DNA of 64,000 bases from Alteraurantiacibacter aquimixticola (lineage in GTDB: Bacteria > Pseudomonadota > Alphaproteobacteria > Sphingomonadales > Sphingomonadaceae), in NCBI RefSeq assembly GCF_004965515.1, contig NZ_SSHH01000001.1:1309037-1373036 (forward strand). The letters run 5' to 3'. Below, piece after piece: positions 33,673-42,149 of the stretch. Made by a program: the position numbers and the translations under genes. Every line of letters starts with the position of its first letter. Within the stretch, counting starts at the first letter, position 1. Below the pieces are notes generated by a model. It saw nothing but the letters and a program-made list of their open reading frames with translations. It was not told the origin of the DNA and did no database searches.

Positions 33673-35157
33673 ATGCCTTCTATCCGCAAATCGCAATTCA
33701 CACGTCTGGCGCTGGCGAGCGCAGCATCGCTGGCCATGGCGGCCTGCGCCACGATACCTGGTGCCAACATCGCCCCGGGCTCTCCCATCACCGCGGCTGA
33801 AGCGCAGCAGGGGGCTGAGTATCACCCGCAGTTCATCGCCGAATTCGGTGGCGAGATGAGCGGGCCCTACGCGTCCTATGTCGAGGATGTGGGGCAGGGG
33901 ATTGCCGTGCAGTCGGGCCTCGCCACTTCACCCGATGCCTTTGATGTGACGTTGCTCAATTCCTCGGTCAACAATGCCTTCGCGGTGCCGGGCGGCTATG
34001 TCTATGTCACCCGCCAGCTCGTTGGCCTGATGAACAATGAGGCGGAGCTGGCCGCTGTCCTGGGCCACGAGATTGGCCACGTCGCTGCGCGCCATTCCGC
34101 CCGCCGGCAGGCAGCGGCGCAGCGCAACCAGCTGGGTGGCCTCGGCATCGCGATCCTGTCCAGCGTGCTGCTTGGCGACAGCCCGCTAGGCGACACCATC
34201 GCGCGCGGTGCGCTGCAGGGCTCGCAGCTGCTGACGCTCAGCTATTCGCGCAACCAGGAGATCGAGGCCGACAATTTGGGCGTGCAGTATCTCACCCGCG
34301 CCGGATACGATCCGCGCTCGATGGCAACGCTGCTGCAGAGCCTGGCGGCGCAGAACTCGCTCGATGCGCAGCTGCAGGGCCGCGACAATGCGACGATCCC
34401 GGAATGGGCCTCGACCCACCCTGATCCGGCAAGCCGCGTGCAGAACGCGCTGGCGCAGGCCGGCGGCGGCACTGGCGTGGTCAATCGCGAGACCTTCATG
34501 CGCCGCATCGATGGCCTGATCTATGGCGACGATCCCGCGCAGGGCATGATCGAGGGAAGCGATTTCATCCACCCCGAATTGCGCCTGCGCTTCACCGCGC
34601 CGCAGGGCTTCTACATGGTCAATGGCACGCGTGCGGTATCGGTGAACGGCGATGCCGGGCGTTCGCAGCTGACCACCGGGCCGTTCGACGGCAATCTCGA
34701 CAGCTATGTCCGCGCGGTCTTCCGCGCACTGGGCGGGGACCAGCAGCAGATCGCCCCTGATTCCGTGCAGCGGGCCAACGTCAACGGCCTTCCCGCCACC
34801 TATGGCACTGCCCGCGTGAACAATGGGCAGCAGCAGGTGGACGTGACTGTCTTCGCCTATGACTTCGGCAATGGCCAGGCGTACCACTTCCAGTCGATCA
34901 CGCCTGCGGGCCAGGCCGGGACTTTCAACGGCATGTATAATTCCATGCGCCGTATCAGTTCGGCAGAGGCCGGGCAGGTAGTTCCGCGCCGGATCGACAT
35001 CGTCACCGCAGGCCGCAGCGACACGGTTGCCACGCTGGCGCGCCGCATGGCCTATTCCGACGGGCAGGAAGCGCGCTTCCGGGTGCTCAATGGCCTGTTT
35101 GGCGATGCCACGGTGGTGCCGGGCCGCGAATACAAGATCGTCGTTCGCGCCAACTGA
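33673..35157 (+). CDS. M48 family metalloprotease, lipoprotein
   Basis: Zinc protease of the BepA/YfgC-like M48 group, acting at the inner face of the outer membrane in protein quality control. 494 residues: signal peptide with lipobox (LAMAACAT, lipid on Cys near 24), the zinc site HEIGHVAARHSAR near residue 132 and the third ligand Glu in NQEIEADNLGVQYL. The C-terminal 200 residues end in a segment RSDTVATLARRMAY that resembles a LysM-like module. ATG 33673 is used in preference to TTG 33670. It is followed by a strong terminator. Confidence 0.92.
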   Translation: MPSIRKSQFTRLALASAASLAMAACATIPGANIAPGSPITAAEAQQGAEYHPQFIAEFGGEMSGPYASYVEDVGQGIAVQSGLATSPDAFDVTLLNSSVNNAFAVPGGYVYVTRQLVGLMNNEAELAAVLGHEIGHVAARHSARRQAAAQRNQLGGLGIAILSSVLLGDSPLGDTIARGALQGSQLLTLSYSRNQEIEADNLGVQYLTRAGYDPRSMATLLQSLAAQNSLDAQLQGRDNATIPEWASTHPDPASRVQNALAQAGGGTGVVNRETFMRRIDGLIYGDDPAQGMIEGSDFIHPELRLRFTAPQGFYMVNGTRAVSVNGDAGRSQLTTGPFDGNLDSYVRAVFRALGGDQQQIAPDSVQRANVNGLPATYGTARVNNGQQQVDVTVFAYDFGNGQAYHFQSITPAGQAGTFNGMYNSMRRISSAEAGQVVPRRIDIVTAGRSDTVATLARRMAYSDGQEARFRVLNGLFGDATVVPGREYKIVVRAN

Positions 35158-35173
35158 GCCAGATATGTCAACG

Positions 35174-35211
35174 CAAAAGGGCGCCGCCAGCAATGGCAGC
35201 GCCCTTTTTTC
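35174..35211 (+). terminator. Rho-independent terminator of the M48 protease gene
   Basis: AAAAGGGCGCCGCCA and TGGCAGCGCCCTTTT pair around a 4-base loop, followed by a T run, 17 bases after the stop. The classic shape makes this the clearest plus-strand terminator in the window. Confidence 0.85.
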
Positions 35212-35246
35212 GTGCCCGCCAACTATCCGCTGCGGGCAAAAGAAAA

Positions 35247-35270
35247 GGGCGGCAGGTTTCCCTGCCGCCC
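35247..35270 (-). terminator. Rho-independent terminator of the pilin genes
   Basis: A perfect 10-bp stem, GGGCGGCAGG and CCTGCCGCCC, with loop TTTC. On the minus strand it is followed by TTTTCTTTT, so it fits as the end of the Flp pilin transcript. A further small hairpin GACCCC-GTTC-GGGGTC lies at 35285-35300, just after the pilin stop. Confidence 0.82.
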
Positions 35271-35306
35271 CTGTCTTTTGCTCAGACCCCGTTCGGGGTC
35301 ACGCCA

Positions 35307-35480
35307 TTAGGTGTTGGCGTTCGAGAGCTGCTCAGACACCTTGTTGAAGGTGGTGTTCAGCTCGTTGCCAACGCCCTGCAGGGCGGTGATGGCAGCAACA
35401 GCGATCAGAGCGGCGATCAGGCCATATTCGATGGCGGTCGCGCCTTCTTCGTCGCGCAGCATGTTCTTGAAGAAAGTCAT
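35307..35480 (-). CDS. Flp family type IVb pilin (first)
   Basis: 57 residues: MTFFKNMLRDEEG then ATAIEYGLIAALIAVAAI. The basic leader, Gly before the cleavage point, conserved Glu-Tyr and long hydrophobic helix define a Flp/Fap pilin processed by a TadV-type prepilin peptidase. Such pilins build Tad adhesive pili. No tad assembly gene is in the window. A GGAGAC precedes the ATG. Its product is similar to the pilin encoded just upstream at 35583, so the two are likely duplicates. Confidence 0.92.
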   Translation of the reverse strand: MTFFKNMLRDEEGATAIEYGLIAALIAVAAITALQGVGNELNTTFNKVSEQLSNANT

Positions 35481-35582
35481 GTCAGTCTCCTGGTTTTCAA
35501 GTCTTCGGTACCCGATCCGATCGGTTCCCCGGCTTCGGACACTCGCAGGTCTAAGATCGAAAGATTGATAAAGTCCTAAACT

Positions 35583-35762
35583 CTATCGAGCGTTCGAAAC
35601 CGCTGTCTGGACGCGATCCCACATCGCCATTGCCGAATTGCCGAAAGCGGTCATCCCGCCGATCATCGCGATAACGATGAGCGAAGCGATCAGGCCATAT
35701 TCGATAGCCGTGGCACCCTGTTCGTCCTTGAGCAGGTTGAAAAAGGTCGTTGTGGCAGACAT
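35583..35762 (-). CDS. Flp family type IVb pilin (second)
   Basis: 59 residues: SATTTFFNLLKDEQG then ATAIEYGLIASLIVIAMIGG, the same prepilin layout as the neighbouring pilin (identical ATAIEYGLIA core). It could be transcribed with it; the gap is 102 bases, long enough for a separate promoter and different expression. ATG 35762 is preferred to 35771. Two pilins without the tad locus nearby suggest the assembly genes lie elsewhere. Confidence 0.92.
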   Translation of the reverse strand: MSATTTFFNLLKDEQGATAIEYGLIASLIVIAMIGGMTAFGNSAMAMWDRVQTAVSNAR

Positions 35763-35840
35763 TGAACGCATCCTTTCAAGATCGGATGCTCACTATTTTT
35801 GGCCACAATTCCTAACGAAAGGTTGAGAGAGGCTCTTCAA

Positions 35841-36242
35841 GTGGAAAAAAACCCGACATGGATGCCGGTCGTGGCCCTCGCCCTGCGCGATCAATCCGGC
35901 CGCCTGCTGCTGCAGAAAAGGCCTCCGCACAAGCACCATGGCGGGTTATGGGAATTACCCGGCGGAAAGGTAGAAAGTGATGAATTTCCGCGACTTGCGC
36001 TGACACGTGAAATTGCGGAAGAACTCGCGATCACGATCGATCCGGCGTCGCTTACGCCCGGCCTTTTGGCCGACGAAGGCGAGTTTGGCGCAACTGTACT
36101 GTTTGTTTACGATTGCAGCCGCTGGAGCGGTGAAATTCGTCCGCTGGAGCATCAGGAGTGGGGCTGGTTCACATTTGCCGAGGCGGGCGAACTGCCGCTG
36201 GCGCCAATGGATCGCGACCTCATAAAAAGAATGGCGCAATAG
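35841..36242 (+). CDS. MutT-like NUDIX hydrolase ((deoxy)nucleoside triphosphate pyrophosphohydrolase)
   Basis: 133 residues. The NUDIX box is GGKVESDEFPRLALTREIAEEL near residues 45-66 (key residues Gly, Glu, REIAEEL), and the N-terminal ALRDQSGRLLLQKRPPHKHHGGLWELPG is typical of MutT. It probably hydrolyses oxidised dGTP to prevent A:T to C:G changes. The start GTG 35841 is chosen because the family protein begins EKNPTWMPVV and AGAGAGG lies upstream; TTG at 35799 or 35823 are alternatives. Confidence 0.9.
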   Translation: MEKNPTWMPVVALALRDQSGRLLLQKRPPHKHHGGLWELPGGKVESDEFPRLALTREIAEELAITIDPASLTPGLLADEGEFGATVLFVYDCSRWSGEIRPLEHQEWGWFTFAEAGELPLAPMDRDLIKRMAQ

Positions 36243-36287
36243 CTATTGCCAAGCTTGGCCAGCCCCCCTATGTGGCGCCCTCCAAGC

Positions 36288-36364
36288 GCGCCCGTAGCTC
36301 AGCTGGATAGAGCACCAGACTACGAATCTGGGGGTCAGAGGTTCGAATCCTTTCGGGCGCGCCA
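36288..36364 (+). tRNA. tRNA-Arg (anticodon ACG)
   Basis: 77 bases folding as a full cloverleaf: acceptor GCGCCCG/CGGGCGC, D-arm GCTC-AGCTGGATA-GAGC, anticodon stem CAGAC/ATCTG region with loop anticodon ACG (wobble A read as inosine), T-arm AGAGG-TTCGAAT-CCTTT, discriminator G and an encoded CCA. Read CGU/CGC/CGA. It lies 45 bases after the NUDIX gene and is followed by a strong hairpin. Confidence 0.97.
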
Positions 36365-36365
36365 T

Positions 36366-36405
36366 TTTACAGGCCGTCTCCGCGAAAGCGGGGGCGGCCT
36401 GTAAA
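36366..36405 (+). terminator. Hairpin after tRNA-Arg
   Basis: TTTACAGGCCG (36366-36376) and CGGCCTGTAAA (36395-36405) form a perfect 11-bp stem that continues inward through CCGC-GAAA-GCGG. It starts two bases after the tRNA CCA. The arms are AT-rich at the base, giving a T/A tail inside the stem; it probably ends the tRNA transcript. Confidence 0.7.
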
Positions 36406-36536
36406 GTTTCTGGCCCGGATTCGGTTGCCCGGCCTCCTCTCAACCCACCACCTCTTTTAGTCCATTCGTCGCGGAAATCCGGAACGCGTGCGCGTCCCAT
36501 CCATTGATTCGCCAAACGCAATCAAAGGAAGAGCCC

Positions 36537-37025
36537 ATGAGCACGACCGATATTTTTGCCCGACTGAAGGAAGACCACGACAGCCATCGCGCGCTGCTCG
36601 ACAAGCTCGAGGAAACGCATGGCGAGAGCCAGGAGCGCAAGGAGTTGTTCGAGCGCTTCACGCTGGAAGCGAAGAGCCATGCAGCCGCCGAGGAGCAGGC
36701 GCTCTATTCAACGATGATGCGCAAGCCCCCGACCACGGACGAGACGCGCCACTCCGTCGCCGAGCATCACGAGATCGAGGAAATGCTCAACGACCTTGCC
36801 GCCACCGACATGTCCTCTGGCGCCTGGCTGACCAAGTTCAAGCAGCTCAAGCACGATTACCTGCACCATATCGATGAAGAGGAAGAGGACCACTTCCCCG
36901 ATTTCGAGAACGAGCTTACGAATGAGGACGAGCAGCACATGCGCGAGGTCTTCGATCGCCGGAAGAAGGCGGAAAAGGCCGATGCCAAGGTGACGCCGGA
37001 AAAGATGGAAGACGCCAAGGAATAG
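36537..37025 (+). CDS. Hemerythrin HHE-domain protein
   Basis: 162 residues. Four-helix bundle with the iron-ligand pattern of HHE proteins: DHDSHR near residue 12-17, KSHAAAEEQ near 45, AEHHEIEEM near 75, and KHDYLHHIDEEEEDHF near 103-118. Such proteins bind a di-iron centre and sense or buffer O2, NO or iron. The C-terminal 35 residues are highly charged. ATG 36537 follows AAGGAAGAG. The next gene starts four bases after its stop, with AAGGA inside this gene, so the two are coupled. Confidence 0.9.
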   Translation: MSTTDIFARLKEDHDSHRALLDKLEETHGESQERKELFERFTLEAKSHAAAEEQALYSTMMRKPPTTDETRHSVAEHHEIEEMLNDLAATDMSSGAWLTKFKQLKHDYLHHIDEEEEDHFPDFENELTNEDEQHMREVFDRRKKAEKADAKVTPEKMEDAKE

Positions 37026-37029
37026 GTAT

Positions 37030-38586
37030 TTGCCGACGAGCGACAACTCGGCACAGCGTAACAGGACGGACACCGGGCTCGACCCCTCATCGGTCGAGCC
37101 CGGTGTCTGGCGTTATGCGAAGGCCACGCGCGCCACGCTGGTGGTGGATGGCGAGAACTATTTCGAGCTGATCCAGCAGGCGATGCTCAAGGCGCGGCAG
37201 CGAATCCTGCTGATCGGGTGGGATTTCGATACGCGCATCCACCTCTCCAAGGGGCGGCGCTGGTGGGAGAAGGGCTGGCGCAAGCATTACCCCCGCCGGT
37301 TGGGCAGCTTCATATACTGGCTGGCGCGCCATCGCGACGGGCTGGAAATCCGCATCCTCAAATGGAGTTACGGTGTCATCAAGTTCGCCGGCCGCGGCAG
37401 CATGATGATGGATCTCATGCGCTGGTGGCCGATTCGCCGGATCGACTTCAAATTCGACACCGCGCATCCGGTCGGATGTTGTCACCACCAGAAGATCGTG
37501 GTGATCGACGATCGCTTTGCCGTGTGCGGCGGCATCGACATGACCACGCGGCGCTGGGACACGCGCGATCACCTGGAAGACGACAATCGTCGGCGGCAGC
37601 CGAGCGGGAAGCCCTATGGGCCATGGCACGATGTAACCATGGTGATGGAGGGCGATGTCGCCTCCGCGCTGGGCGAGTTGGGCAGGGCGCGCTGGCGGCG
37701 GGCGGGCGGGAAGGCGCTCTCCGTACCGGAGCAATCACCCGATACGGCCTGGCCCGATGGGCTGGTCGCGCATTTCGAGAATGTCGAGATCGGCATTGCC
37801 CGGACGATGGCGGAATATGGCGACGATCCCAAGATCGACGAGATCGAGCAGCTCTTCACCCGCCAGATCGCCGGAGCGCAGCGCTTTATCTATGCCGAAA
37901 GCCAGTATTTCGCCTCTCGCGCCATATGCGAGGCTCTGGCGAAACGGCTGACCGAACCTGATCCGCCGGAAATCGTGGTCGTGCATCCGGAAGAGGCGGA
38001 CGGCTATCTCGAACAGGTGGCCATGGGCCCGGCCCGCGCGCGGCTCGTCGCCGCCATTCGCGAGCTGGACCAGAACGAGAAATTCCACCTCTACGTACCC
38101 TATACCGGTGAAACGCCGGTCTATGTCCATGCCAAGCTGATGATCGTCGACGATCGAATCCTCCGCGTCGGCTCGGCCAATTTCAACAACCGCTCGATGG
38201 GCCTCGACAGCGAGTGCGACGTGTTCATCGATTGCAACCGGCCGGGCAACGGCCATGCGGAAGAGCAGATCCGCAAGCTGCGAATATCCCTGCTGGCCGA
38301 ACACTGCGCGATCGGGGAACTCGAATGCGAGACCATGCTGCGCGAAGCCGGATCGATGGCAGCGATGATCGCCCGGCTCGAAGGCGGGCGGCGCTGCCAG
38401 CTGCGTGCGTTACATCCACCCGAACCCACCGAACTTGAAGCCGAACTGGCCGATCGCCAGATGCTCGATCCCGAGGATCCCGACGACCTGTTCGAGATAA
38501 TGCCGCGCAAACGTGGCCTTTTTCGTCCGGGCAGCCTATTGGCGAGGGCCAGGGCAAGATTGACAAGGAAACGACAAGGCAAATGA
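37030..38586 (+). CDS. Phospholipase D-like phosphatidyltransferase
   Basis: 518 residues with two HKD motifs: HHQKIVVIDDRFAVCGG near residue 154 and HAKLMIVDDRILRVGSANFNNRS near 365. This is the layout of PLD and cardiolipin synthase enzymes. There is no N-terminal membrane helix or signal peptide, unlike classic Cls, so it may be a cytosolic or peripheral phospholipase. The TTG start at 37030 is supported by AAGGA eight bases upstream and by no better codon before the conserved region. Its TGA overlaps the folE ATG (ATGA). Confidence 0.9.
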   Translation: MPTSDNSAQRNRTDTGLDPSSVEPGVWRYAKATRATLVVDGENYFELIQQAMLKARQRILLIGWDFDTRIHLSKGRRWWEKGWRKHYPRRLGSFIYWLARHRDGLEIRILKWSYGVIKFAGRGSMMMDLMRWWPIRRIDFKFDTAHPVGCCHHQKIVVIDDRFAVCGGIDMTTRRWDTRDHLEDDNRRRQPSGKPYGPWHDVTMVMEGDVASALGELGRARWRRAGGKALSVPEQSPDTAWPDGLVAHFENVEIGIARTMAEYGDDPKIDEIEQLFTRQIAGAQRFIYAESQYFASRAICEALAKRLTEPDPPEIVVVHPEEADGYLEQVAMGPARARLVAAIRELDQNEKFHLYVPYTGETPVYVHAKLMIVDDRILRVGSANFNNRSMGLDSECDVFIDCNRPGNGHAEEQIRKLRISLLAEHCAIGELECETMLREAGSMAAMIARLEGGRRCQLRALHPPEPTELEAELADRQMLDPEDPDDLFEIMPRKRGLFRPGSLLARARARLTRKRQGK

Positions 38587-39179
38587 GCTGCGATATTGAC
38601 GGGCAGGACGGCAAAATCCCGGTTCCCGAGGATGTCCAGGACGCGATCCGCACGCTGATCCGCTGGTCGGGCGACAACCCTGATCGCGAAGGCCTGGTGG
38701 ACACGCCGGCCCGCGTGGCGCGCGCGTGGAAGGAATATTGCCAGGGCTATGACGAGGATCCGAGCCACCACCTCAGCCGCGTGTTCGAGGAAGTGGGCGG
38801 CTATGACGAGATCGTGCTGCTGAAGGATATCCCCTTCCAGAGCCATTGCGAACACCACATGGCCCCGATCATCGGCAAGGCGGCGATCGCCTATCTGCCG
38901 AATGACCATGTCGTCGGAATTTCCAAGCTGGCGCGCGTGCTGCACGGCTATGCCCGTCGCCTGCAGATCCAGGAGCGGCTGACCGCCGAAGTTGCGGAGT
39001 GCATCTGGAAACATCTGGAACCGCGCGGCGTGGCTGTCGTTATCGAGGCAAGCCATGCCTGCATGACCGCGCGCGGTGTGCGTACGCCGGGCGTCAACAT
39101 GGTCACAAGCCGGGTGATGGGCCTGTTCCGCAGCGATTCAAAGAGCCGTGAGGAAGTCCTCAAGCTGATGGGCTATTGA
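38583..39179 (+). CDS. folE: GTP cyclohydrolase I
   Basis: Converts GTP to dihydroneopterin triphosphate for folate synthesis. 198 residues. Zinc ligands: Cys and His in SHCEHHMAPI near residue 83 and Cys in ASHACMTARGV near 157. Also GKAAIAYLPNDHVVGISKLAR and the C-terminal SREEVLKLM. Overlaps the PLD gene by four bases, an unexpected pairing without obvious pathway link. Confidence 0.97.
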   Translation: MSCDIDGQDGKIPVPEDVQDAIRTLIRWSGDNPDREGLVDTPARVARAWKEYCQGYDEDPSHHLSRVFEEVGGYDEIVLLKDIPFQSHCEHHMAPIIGKAAIAYLPNDHVVGISKLARVLHGYARRLQIQERLTAEVAECIWKHLEPRGVAVVIEASHACMTARGVRTPGVNMVTSRVMGLFRSDSKSREEVLKLMGY

Positions 39180-39217
39180 GCCGGCATGCGGCCATCGAAC
39201 TGTTTGAAAGGTAGGAA

Positions 39218-40510
39218 ATGACGGCACTTCACGTGCGCGGCGGACAGAAGCTGCAGGGAAAAATCGATCCATCAGCAAACAAGAATGCGGTTCTGCCGAT
39301 CTTGTGTGCCACTTTGCTCAGCAATGCGCCGATCACCCTGCGCAACGTGCCCGAAATTACCGATGTCCAGCGCATCCATGATTTCTTCCAGGAGCTGGGC
39401 AGCACGGTGAAATGGGACAAGGCGGCCCAGGTACTGGAGATCGACCACTCCACGATTTCGATGAGCGCCCGCGCCACGCTGCCGCAGGCAATGCGTGCCA
39501 GTATCATGATGATTCCCGGCCTGCTGTGGCGTCTGGGCGAGGCGCGGCTCGAGCATGAGGTGAAGGGCTGCACGCTGGGCGCGCGCGAGATCGACCCGCA
39601 TGTCGCCGTGTTCAAGGCCTTCGGGGCCGATGCGTCCACCGAGGGCAAGAACATCGTCTTCCGTAATCGCGGCAAGGTTCCGGGCACGCGCATGTGGCTC
39701 GAATATGCCAGCGTCACCACCACCGAAAACTTCATCATCTCCGCCCTGTGCGCCACCGGGACCAGCGAGATCGTCAACGCCGCCTGCGAGCCGCATGTGC
39801 AGGAAATGTGCACCTTCCTCGAGCTGATGGGCGCGAAGATTCGCGGCAAGGGCACCTCCACGGTGAAGGTCGAAGGTGCGACCGAACTGGGCGGGGCGGA
39901 CTACACCTTCGTGGAGGATTTCCACGAGGTTGCCACCTTCCTCGCGCTGGCGGCCGTTACCGGCGGCGACATCTCGGTGCGCAATTCGCAGCCCGAAATG
40001 TTCATGCTGATCGATCGCACTTTCGAGAAATTCGGTGCGCATGTGGAACACGCCAACGGCTTCTCGCGCCTTAACGCGCCGGACGAGCTGGTGGTGCAGC
40101 AGAACTTCACCAGCCACATCACCACGAAGGTTGAGGCTGCTCCGTGGCCCTATATCCCGGCCGACCTGCTGCCGATCTTCATCGCGCTAGGCGTGAAAGC
40201 CAAGGGCCAGACGATGTTCTGGAACAAGGTCTACGAAGGCGGCCTCACCTGGCATACCGAGCTGTCGCTGTTCGGCGCGCATACCTTGCTGTGCGATCCG
40301 CACCGGCTAATCACCTTCGGGGGCAACCACCTCGTGCCGGGGACGGTGACCAGCCCCTATATCATCCGCGTTGCCATCGCCTTGCTGATGGTCGCGGCTT
40401 CTATCGACGGCGAATCGACCATCCTCGATGCCGACCCGATCCGCCGTGCACATCCCAACTTCGTGCCCAATATCGACAGCCTGGGCGTGAACGTGAAGTG
40501 GGCAGACTGA
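39218..40510 (+). CDS. Divergent MurA-like enolpyruvyl transferase
   Basis: 430 residues of the EPSP synthase/MurA superfamily. Shared with MurA: KNAVLP with the catalytic-site Lys22, Cys118 in VKGCTLGAREID (Cys115 equivalent, the fosfomycin target), ENFIISALCATGT, EP near 190, and Asp in YIPADLLPIF. Not shared: the ARPVDLH motif reads AREIDPH, the substrate segment NRFMHVPEL reads EGGLTWHTEL, and the C-terminal YHIDRGYE reads DPIRRAHPNF. So it is probably a paralogue whose acceptor sugar may differ from UDP-GlcNAc, or a second MurA. A normal murA is not in this window. The gene stands alone after folE. Confidence 0.8.
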   Translation: MTALHVRGGQKLQGKIDPSANKNAVLPILCATLLSNAPITLRNVPEITDVQRIHDFFQELGSTVKWDKAAQVLEIDHSTISMSARATLPQAMRASIMMIPGLLWRLGEARLEHEVKGCTLGAREIDPHVAVFKAFGADASTEGKNIVFRNRGKVPGTRMWLEYASVTTTENFIISALCATGTSEIVNAACEPHVQEMCTFLELMGAKIRGKGTSTVKVEGATELGGADYTFVEDFHEVATFLALAAVTGGDISVRNSQPEMFMLIDRTFEKFGAHVEHANGFSRLNAPDELVVQQNFTSHITTKVEAAPWPYIPADLLPIFIALGVKAKGQTMFWNKVYEGGLTWHTELSLFGAHTLLCDPHRLITFGGNHLVPGTVTSPYIIRVAIALLMVAASIDGESTILDADPIRRAHPNFVPNIDSLGVNVKWAD

Positions 40511-40569
40511 GCAGATTCGCTTTACGAGTGTGGTAGCGCTATCATCCCTGCTCCTTGGAGGAGGGGATC

Positions 40570-42090
40570 ATGCGCTTTGCATTTGTTGCCGCAGCTGTGG
40601 CTTGGGGATTTTCGTCGCCACTGGCGGCCGAACCGGTGGGCCAGTTCGATGACCATGCTGATATCGGGGAACCGTCGCACGAAGGCGCGGTGACCCTCGA
40701 TGGCGAAAGCTATCGCATCACCGGCGGCGGGGCGAATATCTGGGGCGAGGCGGACGTCTTCCATTATGCCTGGACGCAGCGCTCGGGCGATCTGCACATC
40801 TCTGCTGATATCGCCTTCGAAGGCGAGGGCGGCGACCCGCATCGCAAGGCAGGGGTGATGATCCGCCAGAACCTCACGCCGGCCTCTCCCTATGCCGATG
40901 TGATGGTGCATGGTGACGGGCTGGTGGCGCTGCAATATCGCGAAGTGCAGGACGGGCCGACGCGGCAGATCACCTCTGCCGGACCGCATCGCGGGGCCGT
41001 GCGGCTCGAGCGAGAAGGCGACTTCGTCTATTTCTCGGTCGAGGGTGAGGACGGCGCGCTGGAACATGCCGGCGGCAGCTTCCGTATTCCCTTCCAGGCG
41101 CCATACCTGGTCGGCCTCGCCGTCTCCGCGCATGACGATGCGGTGAGTGAAACTGCGATGTTTTCCGACGTCACGCTGGACGTCCCGCAACTCGCCTATG
41201 TGCCCGACACCGGCTACGCGGCGCAGGTCGAGGCGACGCTCGAGTTGATGGAAGTGGGCGGCGCACAATCGCGCCGCGTGATCCGCCATTTCGATGGCAA
41301 GATCGAGGCGCCCAACTGGTCGCTCGATGGCGAAACGCTCTATTATAATTCGGGCGGTCGGATCTATGCGATCCCCGTCGGTGGCGGCGAGTCCGTCGAG
41401 ATCGATACCGGGCGGCATGTCGACAACAATAACGACCACGGCCTCTCGCCCGATGGCACGCAAATGGTCATTTCCGACCAGATCGAGCCGGACAATCTCA
41501 GCAGAATCCATATCGTGACGCTCGACGGTACGCAGCCGGTGAGAGAAATCGTCAACGATCCCGATGCGCGCAGCTACTGGCATGGCTGGTCGCCTGACGG
41601 GCAGACGCTCGCCTATGTCCGCGTGGGCGCGAATGACGACAGCTACGACATCTGGGCCGCCGATGTGGACACGCGGGAGATATCGCCGCTGGTGGTGGCG
41701 CCGGGCGTCGATGACGGGCCGGAATATTCACCCGATGGACGGCACCTCTATTTCAACTCCACTCGCTCAGGCGCGATGGCACTGTGGCGCGCCGATGCCG
41801 ATGGCAGCAATCCGGTGCAGCTGACGCATGACCCGGCGCGGCGCGACTGGTTCCCGCATATCTCGCCCGATGGGCGCTGGATCGCCTACATCTCCTTCGG
41901 CGAGGATATCGCGCTCACCGACCATCCGCCCAACCGAGAGGATGTGCAACTGCGCCTTCTGCCGACCGATGGCAGCGCGGAGCCGGTGATCCTGACGCGG
42001 CTGTTCGGCGGGCAGGGGACGATCAACGTGCCCAGCTGGTCACCTGACAGTAGCCGGATCGCCTTCGTCAGCTATCGCCTCAAACGCTAA
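40570..42090 (+). CDS. Exported TolB-like beta-propeller protein
   Basis: 506 residues with a signal peptide (MRFAFVAAAVAWGFSSPLAA). The N-terminal half (about 25-205) looks like a carbohydrate-binding or concanavalin-like jelly roll (DLHISADIAFEGEGGD, GVMIRQNLTP). The C-terminal half has at least five PD40/TolB-type repeats (NWSLDGETLYYNSGG, GLSPDGTQMVISDQ, GWSPDGQTLAYVR, EYSPDGRHLYFNST, HISPDGRWIAYISFG, SWSPDSSRIAFVSY), a six-blade propeller. Likely a secreted enzyme or binding protein acting on sugars or peptides. Start MRFAF after GGAGG. Confidence 0.85.
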   Translation: MRFAFVAAAVAWGFSSPLAAEPVGQFDDHADIGEPSHEGAVTLDGESYRITGGGANIWGEADVFHYAWTQRSGDLHISADIAFEGEGGDPHRKAGVMIRQNLTPASPYADVMVHGDGLVALQYREVQDGPTRQITSAGPHRGAVRLEREGDFVYFSVEGEDGALEHAGGSFRIPFQAPYLVGLAVSAHDDAVSETAMFSDVTLDVPQLAYVPDTGYAAQVEATLELMEVGGAQSRRVIRHFDGKIEAPNWSLDGETLYYNSGGRIYAIPVGGGESVEIDTGRHVDNNNDHGLSPDGTQMVISDQIEPDNLSRIHIVTLDGTQPVREIVNDPDARSYWHGWSPDGQTLAYVRVGANDDSYDIWAADVDTREISPLVVAPGVDDGPEYSPDGRHLYFNSTRSGAMALWRADADGSNPVQLTHDPARRDWFPHISPDGRWIAYISFGEDIALTDHPPNREDVQLRLLPTDGSAEPVILTRLFGGQGTINVPSWSPDSSRIAFVSYRLKR

Positions 42091-42123
42091 GGGCGCGCCG
42101 CGCGGGTTTTCCGCGGGCGCGCC
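42091..42123. terminator. GC-rich hairpin between convergent genes
   Basis: GGCGCGCCGCGCGG and CCGCGGGCGCGCC pair around GTTTT. It starts at the stop of the TolB-like gene and lies before the end of the convergent peroxiredoxin gene, so it may serve both directions. No T run. Confidence 0.6.
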
Positions 42124-42149
42124 ATCGCAAATTTCCGAAGCTCTCGGGC

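Noticed and set aside
36288-36364. tRNA-Arg as an integration site for a genomic island
   Set aside because: No integrase, no repeat of the tRNA 3' end and no change of gene character next to it; XerD at 31762 is the housekeeping recombinase.
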